NCBI GenBank assembly: GCA_028284765.1
Contig: JANQRA010000023.1
Location: forward strand, 160,694-219,505
Source of the DNA: Acidimicrobiia bacterium
GTDB taxonomy: Bacteria > Actinomycetota > Acidimicrobiia > Spongiisociales > ZC4RG35
Direction of reading: 5' to 3'
Length of the DNA: 58,812 nucleotides
Part shown: piece after piece, positions 1 to 8,720 of the stretch
Layout: each line of letters opens with the position of its first letter
How positions within the stretch are numbered: position 1 is the first letter of the stretch
The notes under the pieces: generated by a model
What the model was told of the DNA's origin: nothing
What the model saw: only the letters and a program-made list of their open reading frames with translations
The model's database searches: none
Translations under genes and position numbers: made by a program

Positions 1-269
1 AGCACCGGCTGTTTCGAGTGACCTACGACGGCACGCTTTACGACGAGCGGCGATTTGCCGCGATCGGCGGAAAGTCGGAACAGCTTGCCGAAGCGCTGGG
101 CGAGTTGTGGTCGGAGAACATGACATTCGATGAGGGGTTTGCTGCCGGGACCGAGGCTTTCGCCCGAGCCGAAGGACGCGAGTCTGAGGGATGGGAGCTA
201 GCCGTTCTCGACGCCTCCAACGGACGACGCACGTTCAAGCGAGTTGATCCGACCGACGCTGACGAATAG
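1..269 (+). CDS. prcA: 20S proteasome alpha subunit, C-terminal part (5' truncated)
   Basis: The window begins inside this gene. The reading frame is open from base 3 and gives about 89 residues. It contains YDGT followed by DE-RFAAIGG, which is typical of the C-terminal half of actinobacterial proteasome alpha subunits, and ends in an acidic tail. PrcA rings cap the PrcB catalytic rings of the 20S core and open for the Mpa/ARC ATPase. The GTG at base 18 is internal, because family-like sequence (HRLFR) continues upstream of it. The next gene is pafA, as expected for the cluster. The tail ends in DADE, so no HbYX-like signal is expected or seen here. The identity is firm; the 5' end is not in the window. 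Confidence 0.9.
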   Translation, partial: HRLFRVTYDGTLYDERRFAAIGGKSEQLAEALGELWSENMTFDEGFAAGTEAFARAEGRESEGWELAVLDASNGRRTFKRVDPTDADE

Positions 270-296
270 TTGTCACCACTGAACCTGGCGGGGGTT

Positions 297-302
297 TAGC
301 CT
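297..302 (+). promoter_or_regulatory. -10 hexamer TAGCCT for leaderless pafA
   Basis: TAGCCT ends exactly 6 nt before the pafA GTG at 309, so transcription would begin at or next to the start codon. No Shine-Dalgarno-like purine run precedes the GTG. The same geometry recurs at many other genes in this window. Confidence 0.6.
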
Positions 303-308
303 GGCCAG

Positions 309-1664
309 GTGGATCGAAGAATCTTCGGACTCGAAAACGAATACGGCGTTACCTGCACGTTGCGCGGCCAGCGCCGACTGAGTCCTGACGAAGTTGCGAG
401 ATATCTCTTCCGTAGGGTCGTCTCTTGGGGGAGAAGTTCGAATGTCTTCCTCGAGAATGGAGCTCGTCTCTATCTAGACGTCGGCTCTCATCCTGAGTAC
501 GCGACACCTGAATGCGACGACATCGCCGAAGTCGTCGCTCACGACAAAGCGGGTGAGAGAATCCTCGAGGGCCTCGTCGTCGGAGCTGAGGAGAGACTCG
601 AGGAAGAGGGGATCAGGGGCAAGATCTACGTCTTCAAGAACAACACCGACAGCGCAGGCAACTCCTATGGGTGCCATGAGAACTACCTGGTCAGTAGACA
701 TAAAGACTTCCATCGCACCGTTGACGTTCTAATCCCGTTCCTCGTGACCAGGCAGATCTTCGTTGGAGCCGGAAAGCTCAGTCAGACGCCGAGAGGAACC
801 GGATACTCGGTGGCTCAGCGAGCTGACCACATCTGGGAAGGTGTCTCGTCGGCCACGACCCGGTCTAGGCCGATCATCAACACGAGAGATGAGCCTCACG
901 CCGACGCCGAGCGATATCGCCGACTGCATGTGATTGCAGGAGACTCGAACATGAGTGAGTACGCAACCTTCGTCAAGGTGGGGACGATGGTCGCGCTTCT
1001 CCAGATGATCGAACGCGATGTTGTGTTCCGGGACCTCACCCTCGAGAACCCCATCAGAGCAATTCGTGAGGTCAGCCACGACATCACATGCTCTCGAAAG
1101 CTTCGGCTCGCAAATGGCAGGGAGTTGAGCGCTCTCGACATTCAATGGGAGTACCTGGACCGGGCGATGAGGTTTGCCAGGAGCCCCGGATTTCCGCCGC
1201 AGGTTCAAGCCGCTGTCGATCGTTGGGAGCACCTCCTAACCGGCTTGGAGAAGGATCCAATGACACTCGACCGCGAGGTGGACTGGGTGATGAAATACAA
1301 GCTGCTGGAGCGGTACTCGGCCAAGAGGGACATACCCATGTCCGACCCGAAGATGTCGATGATGGATCTCGCCTATCACGATGTCGATCGCACCCGAGGG
1401 CTGTATTACATGATGGAGGCGGCGGGCCTCACCGATCGCCTGGTGACCGATGAGCAGATTGCTGATGCCGTTGTTCGGCCGCCGCAAACTACGCGAGCCC
1501 GTCTTCGGGGCGCATTCATCAAGGCAGCCAAGGCCCGGAAGAGGGACTTCACAGTGGACTGGGTTCACCTCAAGCTCAACGATCAGGCCCAACGCACGGT
1601 GATGTGCAAAGATCCGTTCAAGTCCGAAGACGAGCGAGTAGACAAATTGATCGCAAGTTTGTAG
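309..1664 (+). CDS. pafA: Pup--protein ligase PafA
   Basis: PafA uses ATP to join the C-terminal glutamate of Pup to substrate lysines, which marks proteins for the proteasome. The 451 residues match the usual family length. The N-terminus reads [11 protein letters not shown] with the nucleotide/Mg-binding glutamate at residue 9. [16 protein letters not shown] holds the catalytic Asp at residue 57. The fold is related to glutamine synthetase and gamma-glutamyl-cysteine ligase. The GTG at 309 puts the conserved N-terminus at residue 1 and agrees with the leaderless promoter just upstream. It lies 39 bp after prcA and before pafB/pafC, the standard arrangement. Cytosolic. Dop, which resembles PafA, was considered; the order after prcA and the N-terminus favour PafA. 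Confidence 0.95.
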   Translation: MDRRIFGLENEYGVTCTLRGQRRLSPDEVARYLFRRVVSWGRSSNVFLENGARLYLDVGSHPEYATPECDDIAEVVAHDKAGERILEGLVVGAEERLEEEGIRGKIYVFKNNTDSAGNSYGCHENYLVSRHKDFHRTVDVLIPFLVTRQIFVGAGKLSQTPRGTGYSVAQRADHIWEGVSSATTRSRPIINTRDEPHADAERYRRLHVIAGDSNMSEYATFVKVGTMVALLQMIERDVVFRDLTLENPIRAIREVSHDITCSRKLRLANGRELSALDIQWEYLDRAMRFARSPGFPPQVQAAVDRWEHLLTGLEKDPMTLDREVDWVMKYKLLERYSAKRDIPMSDPKMSMMDLAYHDVDRTRGLYYMMEAAGLTDRLVTDEQIADAVVRPPQTTRARLRGAFIKAAKARKRDFTVDWVHLKLNDQAQRTVMCKDPFKSEDERVDKLIASL

Positions 1665-1706
1665 CGGCCGACTTTGGCCGATTGCCTCCGGGGCTTAGAG
1701 CGTCAT

Positions 1707-1756
1707 CCGGGGAGGCGATACACCCTCATGCTGATCGAGGGTGCTCGGATCCCCGG
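1707..1756 (+). other. Two-tier stem-loop between pafA and pafB
   Basis: The inner arms CACCCTC (1721-1727) and GAGGGTG (1737-1743) pair perfectly around a 9-nt loop. The outer arms CCGGGGA (1707-1713) and TCCCCGG (1750-1756) also pair perfectly. There is no T-tract, so it is not a textbook terminator. It could protect the pafA 3' end or attenuate readthrough into pafB. Confidence 0.4.
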
Positions 1757-1806
1757 CCAAACAGACGCCGGTCGGCCGCAGCTACCGCCGCGACTCAAGG
1801 CGCGGC

Positions 1807-1814
1807 TATAACGT
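1807..1814 (+). promoter_or_regulatory. Likely -10 region upstream of pafB
   Basis: TATAAC (1807-1812) overlaps TAACGT (1809-1814), 9-11 nt before the pafB ATG at 1824. The leader would be only a few nucleotides long. No Shine-Dalgarno sequence is visible in front of the ATG. Confidence 0.45.
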
Positions 1815-1823
1815 CTCTTACTC

Positions 1824-2744
1824 ATGCAGAATGTTGTCGAGAGAGTCCTCAATCTTCTGATCTATCTCCTCGAGTCTCCACATCCGGTCACGGCAGAGGA
1901 CGTCCGCCAAACTGTTGCCGGCTATGACGACCAGAACGACGAGGCGTTTCACCGCATGTTCGAGCGGGACAAAGACGTCCTCAGACGTCTCGGCGTGCCC
2001 ATCAAGATGGAGGCTCTCGATGGGTGGGAGATCGATTTCGGGTACACGGTTGACCCCGAGGAATACGCCATACCCGACCCCGGTCTCAAGCACGAAGAGA
2101 GAGTTGCCTTATCGGTTGCAGCGCACATGGTTCGTCTCGGCGGGGAAGCGGCCGGGGTTGACGCAATCATCAAGCTCGGCGGCATAGAACGGCGGGCAGG
2201 GATCGAACCGCTTGGGGCCGATCTCGGTGAAGAGGCGGAGTCGCTGGGAGCTCTATTCGGAGCGGTGACCGAGCGACGAAAAGTCACATTCGACTACCGC
2301 GGGCACAAGCGACCGGTGAGCCCATACGGTCTGGCTCACCGACGTGGTCACTGGTACATGGTCGGCGGGACTCCGGATGGTGAACGAATGTATCGAGTGG
2401 ACCGGATCGAGAATCTGGAAGTCGGTGCAGAAGCAGGTGCGTTCAAAAAACCGCGAGGTTTTGACATGAAGTCGACTTTCAATGCCCAGCCCTGGGAAGC
2501 CGGCCCAGACCAAGAGCTGAGCGTCACGGTGCGTTTCGCCAGCGATGTGGCCTGGTGGGCGGCCCGGAGCCTAGGTATCGATGAGCCTGATGGTGTCCTG
2601 GAAACAGAGGTGCAGGTGGTCAACCGCGATGCTTTCGTCGGTTGGGTCCTTTCGTTTGGAGAAGGTGCCGAGGTCGTTGCCCCCAAGGAAATGCGGCAGA
2701 TGATGGAGTCTCGAGTCAGAGACGTTGTCGGGACTCTCAAATGA
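1824..2744 (+). CDS. pafB: WYL-domain transcription regulator PafB
   Basis: 306 residues. A winged-helix region (about residues 1-70) is followed by a WYL domain with the GHWYMVGG core (WY at 177-178) and a downstream YRVDRIENLEV segment, then a C-terminal WCX-type domain. In mycobacteria PafB and PafC act together as an activator of LexA/RecA-independent DNA-damage genes, with the WYL domain thought to sense single-stranded nucleic acid. They are encoded beside pafA but are not needed for pupylation. pafC starts inside the pafB stop codon (ATGA), so the two are translationally coupled and probably form a heterodimer. The family call is strong; the damage-response role is transferred from studied relatives. 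Confidence 0.9.
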   Translation: MQNVVERVLNLLIYLLESPHPVTAEDVRQTVAGYDDQNDEAFHRMFERDKDVLRRLGVPIKMEALDGWEIDFGYTVDPEEYAIPDPGLKHEERVALSVAAHMVRLGGEAAGVDAIIKLGGIERRAGIEPLGADLGEEAESLGALFGAVTERRKVTFDYRGHKRPVSPYGLAHRRGHWYMVGGTPDGERMYRVDRIENLEVGAEAGAFKKPRGFDMKSTFNAQPWEAGPDQELSVTVRFASDVAWWAARSLGIDEPDGVLETEVQVVNRDAFVGWVLSFGEGAEVVAPKEMRQMMESRVRDVVGTLK

Positions 2745-3670
2745 CCAGTTCGCGAACCGTCACGCGCTTGGCCAGGATCCTGGCGCTCATCCCATACGTT
2801 CTCGATCGTGACAGTGTCGACATCGAAGAGATCAAGTCTCGTTTCAACTACACCGAAGCCCAGCTGTCCAAGGACCTGAACACAATCTTCGTGTGCGGCC
2901 TTCCTGGTTACGGCCCTGGCGACCTGATGGAGGCTTATGTCGATGAAGACGAAGTTGTCATCGACGCCGCCGACTACTTCAGCAAAGCGCCCCGACTGAC
3001 ACCGCCCGAGGCTCTAGGGCTTCTCGCTTCTGGATTGACGGTCTTGGGGACGGGCGAAGGCTCGCCGGCGCTCGAATCAGCAGTCAGGAAGTTGACCAAA
3101 GTGACTATGCCGGAGGCGGATACCTCTCTCGTCGTCGATGTGATGGACCGCTCTGAGTATGTCGGCATTCTCCGTGAGGCCGCATCTGCGAGCCGCCAGG
3201 TGAAGATCGTCTATCGATCAGTGGGTAAAGAAGAGGAGACGACGCGGATCATTGAACCTTGGTCGGTCTTCACCACTCTCGGACGCTGGTATGTGCACGC
3301 CCGGTGTCAGTTGGTGGACGACGCTCGAACGTTTCGGGTGGATCGGATCCGCGAACTGGAGGTACTCGACGAGACTTACGAACCACCGGCCAAGTTGCCA
3401 GAGCCCGGTGTTGGCTATTCGCCCGCCGAGGGCGATATCAGTTGTGTGATCGACCTCACTCCTAGAGCACGGTGGGTGCTCGAGTACTACCCAGTGGACG
3501 TGATCGCTGAGACCAAGAACAAGACCCGCATCGAGTTCCACGCTCCTGACGCCGAGGTGCCGGCCCGTCTGCTCTTCAGACTGGGTGGAGACGCAAAGCT
3601 CGTCCAAGGCGAAGAGGTCCTGAGCAGGACCAAGGAGCTCGGCGCCACTCTCTTGAAGCGTTACTCCTGA
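2741..3670 (+). CDS. pafC: WYL-domain transcription regulator PafC
   Basis: 309 residues from the ATG at 2741, which overlaps the pafB stop as ATGA; a longer frame upstream lies inside pafB and is not needed. An N-terminal helix-turn-helix (about residues 5-60, with AQLSKDLNTIF) leads to a WYL domain with GRWYVHARC (W183-Y184) and TFRVDRIRELEV, then a WCX-like C-terminus. It is the partner of PafB in the mycobacterial DNA-damage response. The two are paralogues with the same domain order but clearly diverged sequences. The gene ends about 100 bp before a small zinc-ribbon gene with its own ribosome-binding site. Confidence 0.9.
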   Translation: MTSSRTVTRLARILALIPYVLDRDSVDIEEIKSRFNYTEAQLSKDLNTIFVCGLPGYGPGDLMEAYVDEDEVVIDAADYFSKAPRLTPPEALGLLASGLTVLGTGEGSPALESAVRKLTKVTMPEADTSLVVDVMDRSEYVGILREAASASRQVKIVYRSVGKEEETTRIIEPWSVFTTLGRWYVHARCQLVDDARTFRVDRIRELEVLDETYEPPAKLPEPGVGYSPAEGDISCVIDLTPRARWVLEYYPVDVIAETKNKTRIEFHAPDAEVPARLLFRLGGDAKLVQGEEVLSRTKELGATLLKRYS

Positions 3671-3770
3671 CTTCAGGCCAATAGGGTCGAAAGACCTACG
3701 GTTCACGCCTTCAGTTCCCTCCAGGTCATGCCGATTCCCTGTCTACCGAATGCGGAGACCGGAGAGAGAA

Positions 3771-4061
3771 ATGACCACCATCAAGACAACGTGCGCTCGG
3801 TGCGGCGATATTCACCTAACGCCAGGCGACGTGGCTTTGGAGCTGCGGCCCGGCGGTAGGGAAGGTGACTACTGCTTCACATGCCCGACCTGCACGTCTC
3901 AGCAGCGGAGACCTGCCAACTCACGAGTCGTCAGTGTCCTGCTCGCTACTGGTGTTCATTTTGAGGTGGTTAACCCCAATCCGATCACCGAATCGGAAAT
4001 CGAAGCTTTCATGGCCGCCCTCGAGACGGAGCCGGATCCGCTCCGACTGCTGGCCGGCTGA
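3771..4061 (+). CDS. Small zinc-ribbon-like protein, function unknown
   Basis: 96 residues from the ATG at 3771. The preceding purine run GGAGAGAGAA (3761-3770) makes this start better than the GTG-type start 21 bp upstream. The N-terminal half has a CARC pair (C8, C11) and C35, C38 and C41 in a CFTCPTC run, which suggests one zinc-binding ribbon. The C-terminal half is acidic and predicted helical. It sits between pafC and tatA, where mycobacterial clusters have no gene I know of. Two hairpins follow the stop codon. I do not recognise a named family; RNA or DNA binding or a protein-docking ribbon are both possible. Confidence 0.6.
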   Translation: MTTIKTTCARCGDIHLTPGDVALELRPGGREGDYCFTCPTCTSQQRRPANSRVVSVLLATGVHFEVVNPNPITESEIEAFMAALETEPDPLRLLAG

Positions 4062-4067
4062 TGCAGC

Positions 4068-4083
4068 CTCGCCACTAGGCGAG
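4068..4083 (+). terminator. Short hairpin just after the zinc-ribbon gene
   Basis: CTCGCC (4068-4073) and GGCGAG (4078-4083) pair perfectly around an ACTA loop, 7 nt after the stop. There is no T-tract, so termination strength is uncertain. Confidence 0.35.
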
Positions 4084-4134
4084 CCCGTATCAGAAAGTGA
4101 AGGGTTGGGCGCCCTCGGGGGACGGTGCTCTGCG

Positions 4135-4170
4135 AGAGAAGGTGACGATCGGGCGGTCGTCACCTTCTCT
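4135..4170 (+). terminator. 14-bp perfect stem-loop, likely terminator
   Basis: AGAGAAGGTGACGA (4135-4148) pairs perfectly with 4157-4170 around an 8-nt GC-rich loop. It lies between the zinc-ribbon gene and the leaderless tatA promoter and so separates two transcription units. Only a weak T-rich end follows. Confidence 0.55.
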
Positions 4171-4190
4171 GATATTCAAGGGGCGTGATT

Positions 4191-4196
4191 TAGAGT
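4191..4196 (+). promoter_or_regulatory. -10 hexamer TAGAGT for leaderless tatA
   Basis: TAGAGT ends 6 nt before the tatA ATG at 4203, predicting a transcript that starts at the ATG. The spacing is the same as at pafA. Confidence 0.6.
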
Positions 4197-4202
4197 CCGG
4201 AA

Positions 4203-4547
4203 ATGCTCCAGCCCGGAGAGATCCTGATCATTCTCCTGCTTGCGCTCGTCCTGCTCGGTCCGAGGCGTTTGCCTGAGATTGCGCGCAAGCTCGGCCAGTG
4301 GACCGCCGAACTTCGGGATGCGGCGCGTGAGATCACAAAAGGCCTCGAAAACGAGGTCTCAGAACTGCGCGACGCTGGCAACGAGATTCGTGGTGTCGGC
4401 CAGGAGCTCCGGAAACCGCTGTCCGATGTGAACAAGGGTCTGGACTGGAAGGGTCCGAAGCCGGTGTCTGGACCGACGCCGGAAGACGCCATGCGCGATC
4501 TGGAGGCCATCGAATCCAACCTCGAGAGCCACGAGGAGGAGGAGTGA
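4203..4547 (+). CDS. tatA: Sec-independent translocase protein TatA/TatB
   Basis: 114 residues. One N-terminal membrane helix (about residues 6-20) is followed by the hinge GPRRLPE and a charged amphipathic helix (about 25-60), then an acidic hydrophilic tail. This is the TatA/B layout. TatA forms the pore and TatB docks substrate at TatC during export of folded twin-arginine proteins. The glutamate near the start of the helix and the length are a little TatB-like, but the position before tatC in the paf cluster is where actinobacteria put tatA. The stop overlaps the tatC GTG start (GTGA). The symbol is therefore given with some caution. Confidence 0.8.
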   Translation: MLQPGEILIILLLALVLLGPRRLPEIARKLGQWTAELRDAAREITKGLENEVSELRDAGNEIRGVGQELRKPLSDVNKGLDWKGPKPVSGPTPEDAMRDLEAIESNLESHEEEE

Positions 4548-5254
4548 CCGACTCCCCACAGACGATCCTCTCCCACCTCGAGGAGCTCAGGTGGCGTCTG
4601 GTCAAGATGGCGATCGCCGTTGCCGTCGGTGCAGCTATCGCGTTCTTCTTCACGGATCAGCTGCGTTCGATCCTCGAGGAACCGTTCCTTACGGCAAGTC
4701 CTGACAACAACTTCCAAGCTCTCCGAGTGGGGGAGGAGTGGGGCGTCCTCATGCGGCTGATCCTCTTCGGAGGTGTGATCCTCGCTGCGCCAGTGATCCT
4801 GTATCAGATCTGGGCGTTCATCAATCCCGCCCTCACCGGCAATGAACGGAAGTGGGCCATTCCGATCGTGTCGGCATTGGTCACCCTGTTCTTAGGAGGC
4901 GTGGTTTTTGGATACTGGGTCCTGCCAAGAGGCTTGGAGTTCTTGCTCAACATCTTTCCCGAGGTCGAGAACGACCTGCAGTTGGGCTTCTACTACTCAT
5001 TCGTTCTCAGGTTTCTTCTCGGGTTTGGGCTTGCGTTCTTATATCCCGTCTTCCTGTTCACGGCGGCAGCAGCTGGAATTGTCAGTTCTGAACAACTCGC
5101 GAGCGGGCGTCGCTGGGCCATCATCCTCGTGGTGATCGGCGCAGCGATCATCACTCCCACTGGAGACGCCGTCACTCTCATGCTCCTCTCGGTCCCGCTC
5201 TATCTCATGTACGAGATCACGTATTGGCTCGTCCGACTGGTCTTGAAGAAATGA
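4544..5254 (+). CDS. tatC: Sec-independent translocase protein TatC
   Basis: 236 residues with about six hydrophobic segments. The conserved N-terminal HLEELRWR is the TatC signature that recognises the twin-arginine signal. A further family-like motif is FINPALTGNERKW in the first periplasmic/cytoplasmic turn. TatC is the substrate receptor of the Tat translocon in the cytoplasmic membrane. It starts at GTG 4544 overlapping the tatA stop, and its own stop overlaps the helY ATG, so all three genes are coupled. The length is near the usual 240-260. Confidence 0.95.
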   Translation: MTDSPQTILSHLEELRWRLVKMAIAVAVGAAIAFFFTDQLRSILEEPFLTASPDNNFQALRVGEEWGVLMRLILFGGVILAAPVILYQIWAFINPALTGNERKWAIPIVSALVTLFLGGVVFGYWVLPRGLEFLLNIFPEVENDLQLGFYYSFVLRFLLGFGLAFLYPVFLFTAAAAGIVSSEQLASGRRWAIILVVIGAAIITPTGDAVTLMLLSVPLYLMYEITYWLVRLVLKK

Positions 5255-7788
5255 GGCTTGACCGGTTTTGGGCTTCACTCGACTTCACTCCAGACGGGTT
5301 CCAGGTAGAGGCCGCTGAGGCCATTGCCGACGACATGTCGGTTGTGGTGACGGCACCTACCGGAGCGGGGAAAACCCTCGTCGCTGAAGCTGCTGTCCAC
5401 CTCGCTCGTGAACGGGATCAGCGCATCTTCTATACCACCCCAATCAAGGCACTCTCGAACCAGAAGTTCGCCGACCTGACCAGGGCGCACGGGGATGATC
5501 AGGTCGGGCTGTTGACCGGTGACAACGTCATCAATCCAGAGGCTCCGATAATCGTCGCGACTCTCGAAGTGCTTCGAAACATGATCTACGCAGACGTCGA
5601 TCGGCTCGATGACGTGGGAATAGTTGTCCTAGACGAGGCCCACTATTTGCAAGACCGTTCGCGAGGCGCTGCTTGGGAGGAAGTGATCATTCATTGCCCG
5701 TCCCATGTTCGGTTTGTGTGTCTGTCCGCAACGATCTCGAACAACGCACAGTTCGCTGATTGGATCTCCGATCGTCGTGGGCCAACGAGGCTGGTCACCA
5801 GTGAGGAGCGTCCGGTTCCTCTGGAGCCCATGTACATGATCAAAGACCGGTCCGGGGCACACAAGGTCCACCTTCTTGATCTCTTCACGATGCGGGAAGG
5901 CCGCCGGAGAACGAATCCCCGACTCGAGCACATGCTTGGTATGGAGCGGGGTCGGCGCAAGAGATTCCGCACACCGAATCGATATGACGTGGTGGAGACC
6001 CTTGCCGGTGAGAAGATGCTCCCGGCCATCTACTTCATCTTTTCGAGGGCCGGATGCGACACCGCAGCACAGCGGCTTGGGGAAAGTGGTCTGCGACTGA
6101 CGAACACTGAGGAACGGGAAGCGATCCGCCAAAAGGTGGAGGAGCGCACCGAGCACCTGAGCGACACTGACCTGTCGGTTCTCGGCTATGGGCAGTGGAT
6201 CACAACTCTCGAGAGCGGTGTCGCCGCTCACCATGCCGGTCTGGTTCCCGCCTTCAAGGAGATCGTCGAAGAGTTGTTCGAGGCTGGACTGGTGAAAGTG
6301 GTATTTGCGACCGAGACGCTGGCCCTCGGCATCAACATGCCAGCGAGGTCGGTAGTCATCGAGAACCTGTCCAAGTTCAACGGCGAATCGCATGAAGTGC
6401 TGAAGCCGGGCGACTTCACCCAGCTGACAGGAAGAGCGGGCCGTCGCGGTATCGACACGCTCGGATACGGGGTGGTTCTCCACTCCCCGTACGTCAGGCT
6501 CCGACAAGTCGCCGAGATCGCATCGATTGGAGCCCACGAGCTTCGGTCGAGTTTCCGCCCGACCTACAACATGACGGCGAACATGGTCGCCAACTACGAA
6601 GAGAGCAGAGCTCTAGCCCTACTCGAAGCGAGCTTCGCAGCGTTCCAGCGAGGCGATCGCGACATGGCCCGAGCTGAGAGGATCAAGGCACTCGAGCATC
6701 AACTAGCGAAGGAGGAAACCCTCGCCGAATGCGAACTGGGGAGCGTCGAGGACTACCTAACAACGATCGAAGCCTCCCCACCGAGTCACCGCCGCGATGG
6801 TGTTGCGTCGATGCTCGGGCCTGGGGTCGTCGTGGACGTGAATGGCGGATCGAGAGATGGCCGCTACGTCGTGCTGAAGAGACTGTCGTCGAAGAACGGG
6901 GGGGCCCGATATCTCGTATTGGCCACGTCGGGCCGGGTGTCGACAATCGGAGTGAGACAAATCCCCGATGCGAGTCAAAAGGTGGCGTTCATCGAGCTTC
7001 CGAAACCGTTTCGTCCCCGAGACCGTCGATTCGTCAACGACACCGTCAAACAACTTCGCAAGGTCCCGCCAAGGAGACGTCACATGTCGCCCGTGGCTAC
7101 TGGCGTCGAACATCCCGTGGCGGAGTGCTCCGACGCCAGCGAACACCTGGCCGCGTTGCGAAGGGCTCGCCGTATTCGCGTGAATCTGGAGCAGCAGCGA
7201 AGTCTTCGCCGGACCAGTGGATACGGATTGGTAGAGGAGTTCAACTCGATCAGGGGCATCCTCGAAGAACTCGACTACCTGACGGGTTGGGAATTGCAGC
7301 CCCGTGGGGACCAGCTGAGACGCATATACAACGAATCCGAATTGCTCGTAGCGGAATGCCTCGAGCGAGGGGTGTTCTACGGGCTTGAGCCCTCGGACTT
7401 GGCTGCTCTCGTCTCAGTATTCGTCTACGACCCGAGATCGGACACCCACTCACCGGCGGCTTGGCATTCAGATGAACTAGATCTGAGGTGGCAGCGCATC
7501 GAGTCGGTATGGGGTGAGATAACCCGTCTCGAGTCTGCAGCCAAGCTATCACCCACCCGCAGGCCTGATCCGGGCTTTGGCCCTGTCGCTCGGGAATGGG
7601 CCGCAGGTACAGAGTTTGATGACCTGGAAGAGTTGTCGATGGCGCCCGGAGACTTCGTTCGGGTAAGTAGACAGTTGGCTGATCTCCTGGGGCAGCTCGC
7701 AGCGGCATCTCCCGAGCTGCGAGAGGATGCGATTGAGGCGCTCAAAGCAGTAGATCGGGGCGTAGTCGCCGCGCAGGGGGTGGGGTAG
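5251..7788 (+). CDS. helY: Ski2/Mtr4-like DEAH-box helicase HelY
   Basis: 845 residues from the ATG at 5251 (ATGA overlap with tatC); an earlier in-frame start lies inside tatC. Superfamily 2 motifs are clear: Walker A APTGAGKT (35-42), DEAH (128-131), SAT (159-161), ETLALGINMPA and QLTGRAGRRG. The long C-terminal half matches the DSHCT-type region of Ski2/Mtr4 RNA helicases. The function in bacteria is not well settled; RNA unwinding or surveillance is inferred from the eukaryotic relatives. It follows tatC as in mycobacteria. The next gene begins inside its stop codon (TAGTG). Confidence 0.9.
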   Translation: MRLDRFWASLDFTPDGFQVEAAEAIADDMSVVVTAPTGAGKTLVAEAAVHLARERDQRIFYTTPIKALSNQKFADLTRAHGDDQVGLLTGDNVINPEAPIIVATLEVLRNMIYADVDRLDDVGIVVLDEAHYLQDRSRGAAWEEVIIHCPSHVRFVCLSATISNNAQFADWISDRRGPTRLVTSEERPVPLEPMYMIKDRSGAHKVHLLDLFTMREGRRRTNPRLEHMLGMERGRRKRFRTPNRYDVVETLAGEKMLPAIYFIFSRAGCDTAAQRLGESGLRLTNTEEREAIRQKVEERTEHLSDTDLSVLGYGQWITTLESGVAAHHAGLVPAFKEIVEELFEAGLVKVVFATETLALGINMPARSVVIENLSKFNGESHEVLKPGDFTQLTGRAGRRGIDTLGYGVVLHSPYVRLRQVAEIASIGAHELRSSFRPTYNMTANMVANYEESRALALLEASFAAFQRGDRDMARAERIKALEHQLAKEETLAECELGSVEDYLTTIEASPPSHRRDGVASMLGPGVVVDVNGGSRDGRYVVLKRLSSKNGGARYLVLATSGRVSTIGVRQIPDASQKVAFIELPKPFRPRDRRFVNDTVKQLRKVPPRRRHMSPVATGVEHPVAECSDASEHLAALRRARRIRVNLEQQRSLRRTSGYGLVEEFNSIRGILEELDYLTGWELQPRGDQLRRIYNESELLVAECLERGVFYGLEPSDLAALVSVFVYDPRSDTHSPAAWHSDELDLRWQRIESVWGEITRLESAAKLSPTRRPDPGFGPVAREWAAGTEFDDLEELSMAPGDFVRVSRQLADLLGQLAAASPELREDAIEALKAVDRGVVAAQGVG

Positions 7789-8672
7789 TGCCCAAATGGC
7801 GAGTACTTGTGAATCCGGCTGCCGGTTCGCGACCCATCAAGCTGCGGGGGCTTCGAGACAGTCTCTCGGCGGCGGACGTGGACTGTTTTGTCGAGGTTGG
7901 TGAATCGATCGAAGAAATGGAAGCTCTGATCATCGGTCATGCAGATGGTTTGGCGGACGGCATGGCCCTGGTTGGCGGTGATGGCACCTTCAATCTCGCT
8001 GTCAACACCCTTCTCACCAAGACCGAGCTGGACCAACCGCTCCTCGGCATCATCCCTGCCGGTACTGGATCCGACTTGATCAGAACGTTCGGCCTGCCGC
8101 AGGACCCCATAGCAAGCGTCAGACACCTGGTCAGCGGAAACGAGTACACCATCGACATCGCCTACGTGGAAGGTCAGTGGGGCAAGCGATACTTCGCCAA
8201 CGTTGCCCAGATCGGCGCTGGTGCAGCTGCCGCTGAGAGCGCACCTAGTTTCCCTCGCAGTTTGGGGAAGGCGAGGTACCCCTTGGCCTTCGCTGGGCGT
8301 CTGCCCCGGTTTCCGAAGGCCAACGTTGTGATCGAGACCGAGAAGCGACGTTACGAGAGCGAGGCCCTGGCGGTGATCATGGCAAATGCCCAGTTCTTTG
8401 CCGGTGGCTGGAATGTGGCACCGCGGGCCACTCTCATCGACGGTGTTCTCGACATTCAGGTGATCAATGCTGCCAAGGCGCAGGCCCCGGTATTGGTTCC
8501 CAAGATCATCCGTGGGACTCATCTCAAGGACCGATCAGTGAGGAGGTTCCAGGCAGCTCGCTTCTCTGTCGAAGCATCCGAGCCCTGGCCATTGGAAGCG
8601 GATGGGGACTTCGTTGGGAATGCACCTCTGTCTGGCGAGGTTGTCCCCGCAGCAGTACGCCTCGCGATATAA
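7788..8672 (+). CDS. Diacylglycerol kinase-family lipid kinase
   Basis: 294 residues from GTG 7788, sharing one base with the helY stop. NPAAGSR at the N-terminus and VGGDGTFN form the nucleotide-binding signature of the DagK/YegS/LCB5 kinase fold, with a C-terminal beta-sandwich ending in EADGDFVG. Family members phosphorylate diacylglycerol or related lipids at the membrane; the substrate cannot be read from the sequence. It is probably co-transcribed with tatA-tatC-helY. NAD kinase, which shares GGDGT, is encoded separately at 12971, so this is not NadK. Confidence 0.8.
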   Translation: MPKWRVLVNPAAGSRPIKLRGLRDSLSAADVDCFVEVGESIEEMEALIIGHADGLADGMALVGGDGTFNLAVNTLLTKTELDQPLLGIIPAGTGSDLIRTFGLPQDPIASVRHLVSGNEYTIDIAYVEGQWGKRYFANVAQIGAGAAAAESAPSFPRSLGKARYPLAFAGRLPRFPKANVVIETEKRRYESEALAVIMANAQFFAGGWNVAPRATLIDGVLDIQVINAAKAQAPVLVPKIIRGTHLKDRSVRRFQAARFSVEASEPWPLEADGDFVGNAPLSGEVVPAAVRLAI

Positions 8673-8720
8673 CGAAACTGAGTTATGCTCCCGCCGCGCA
8701 CCTCCCTCTGATTCGAGAAG

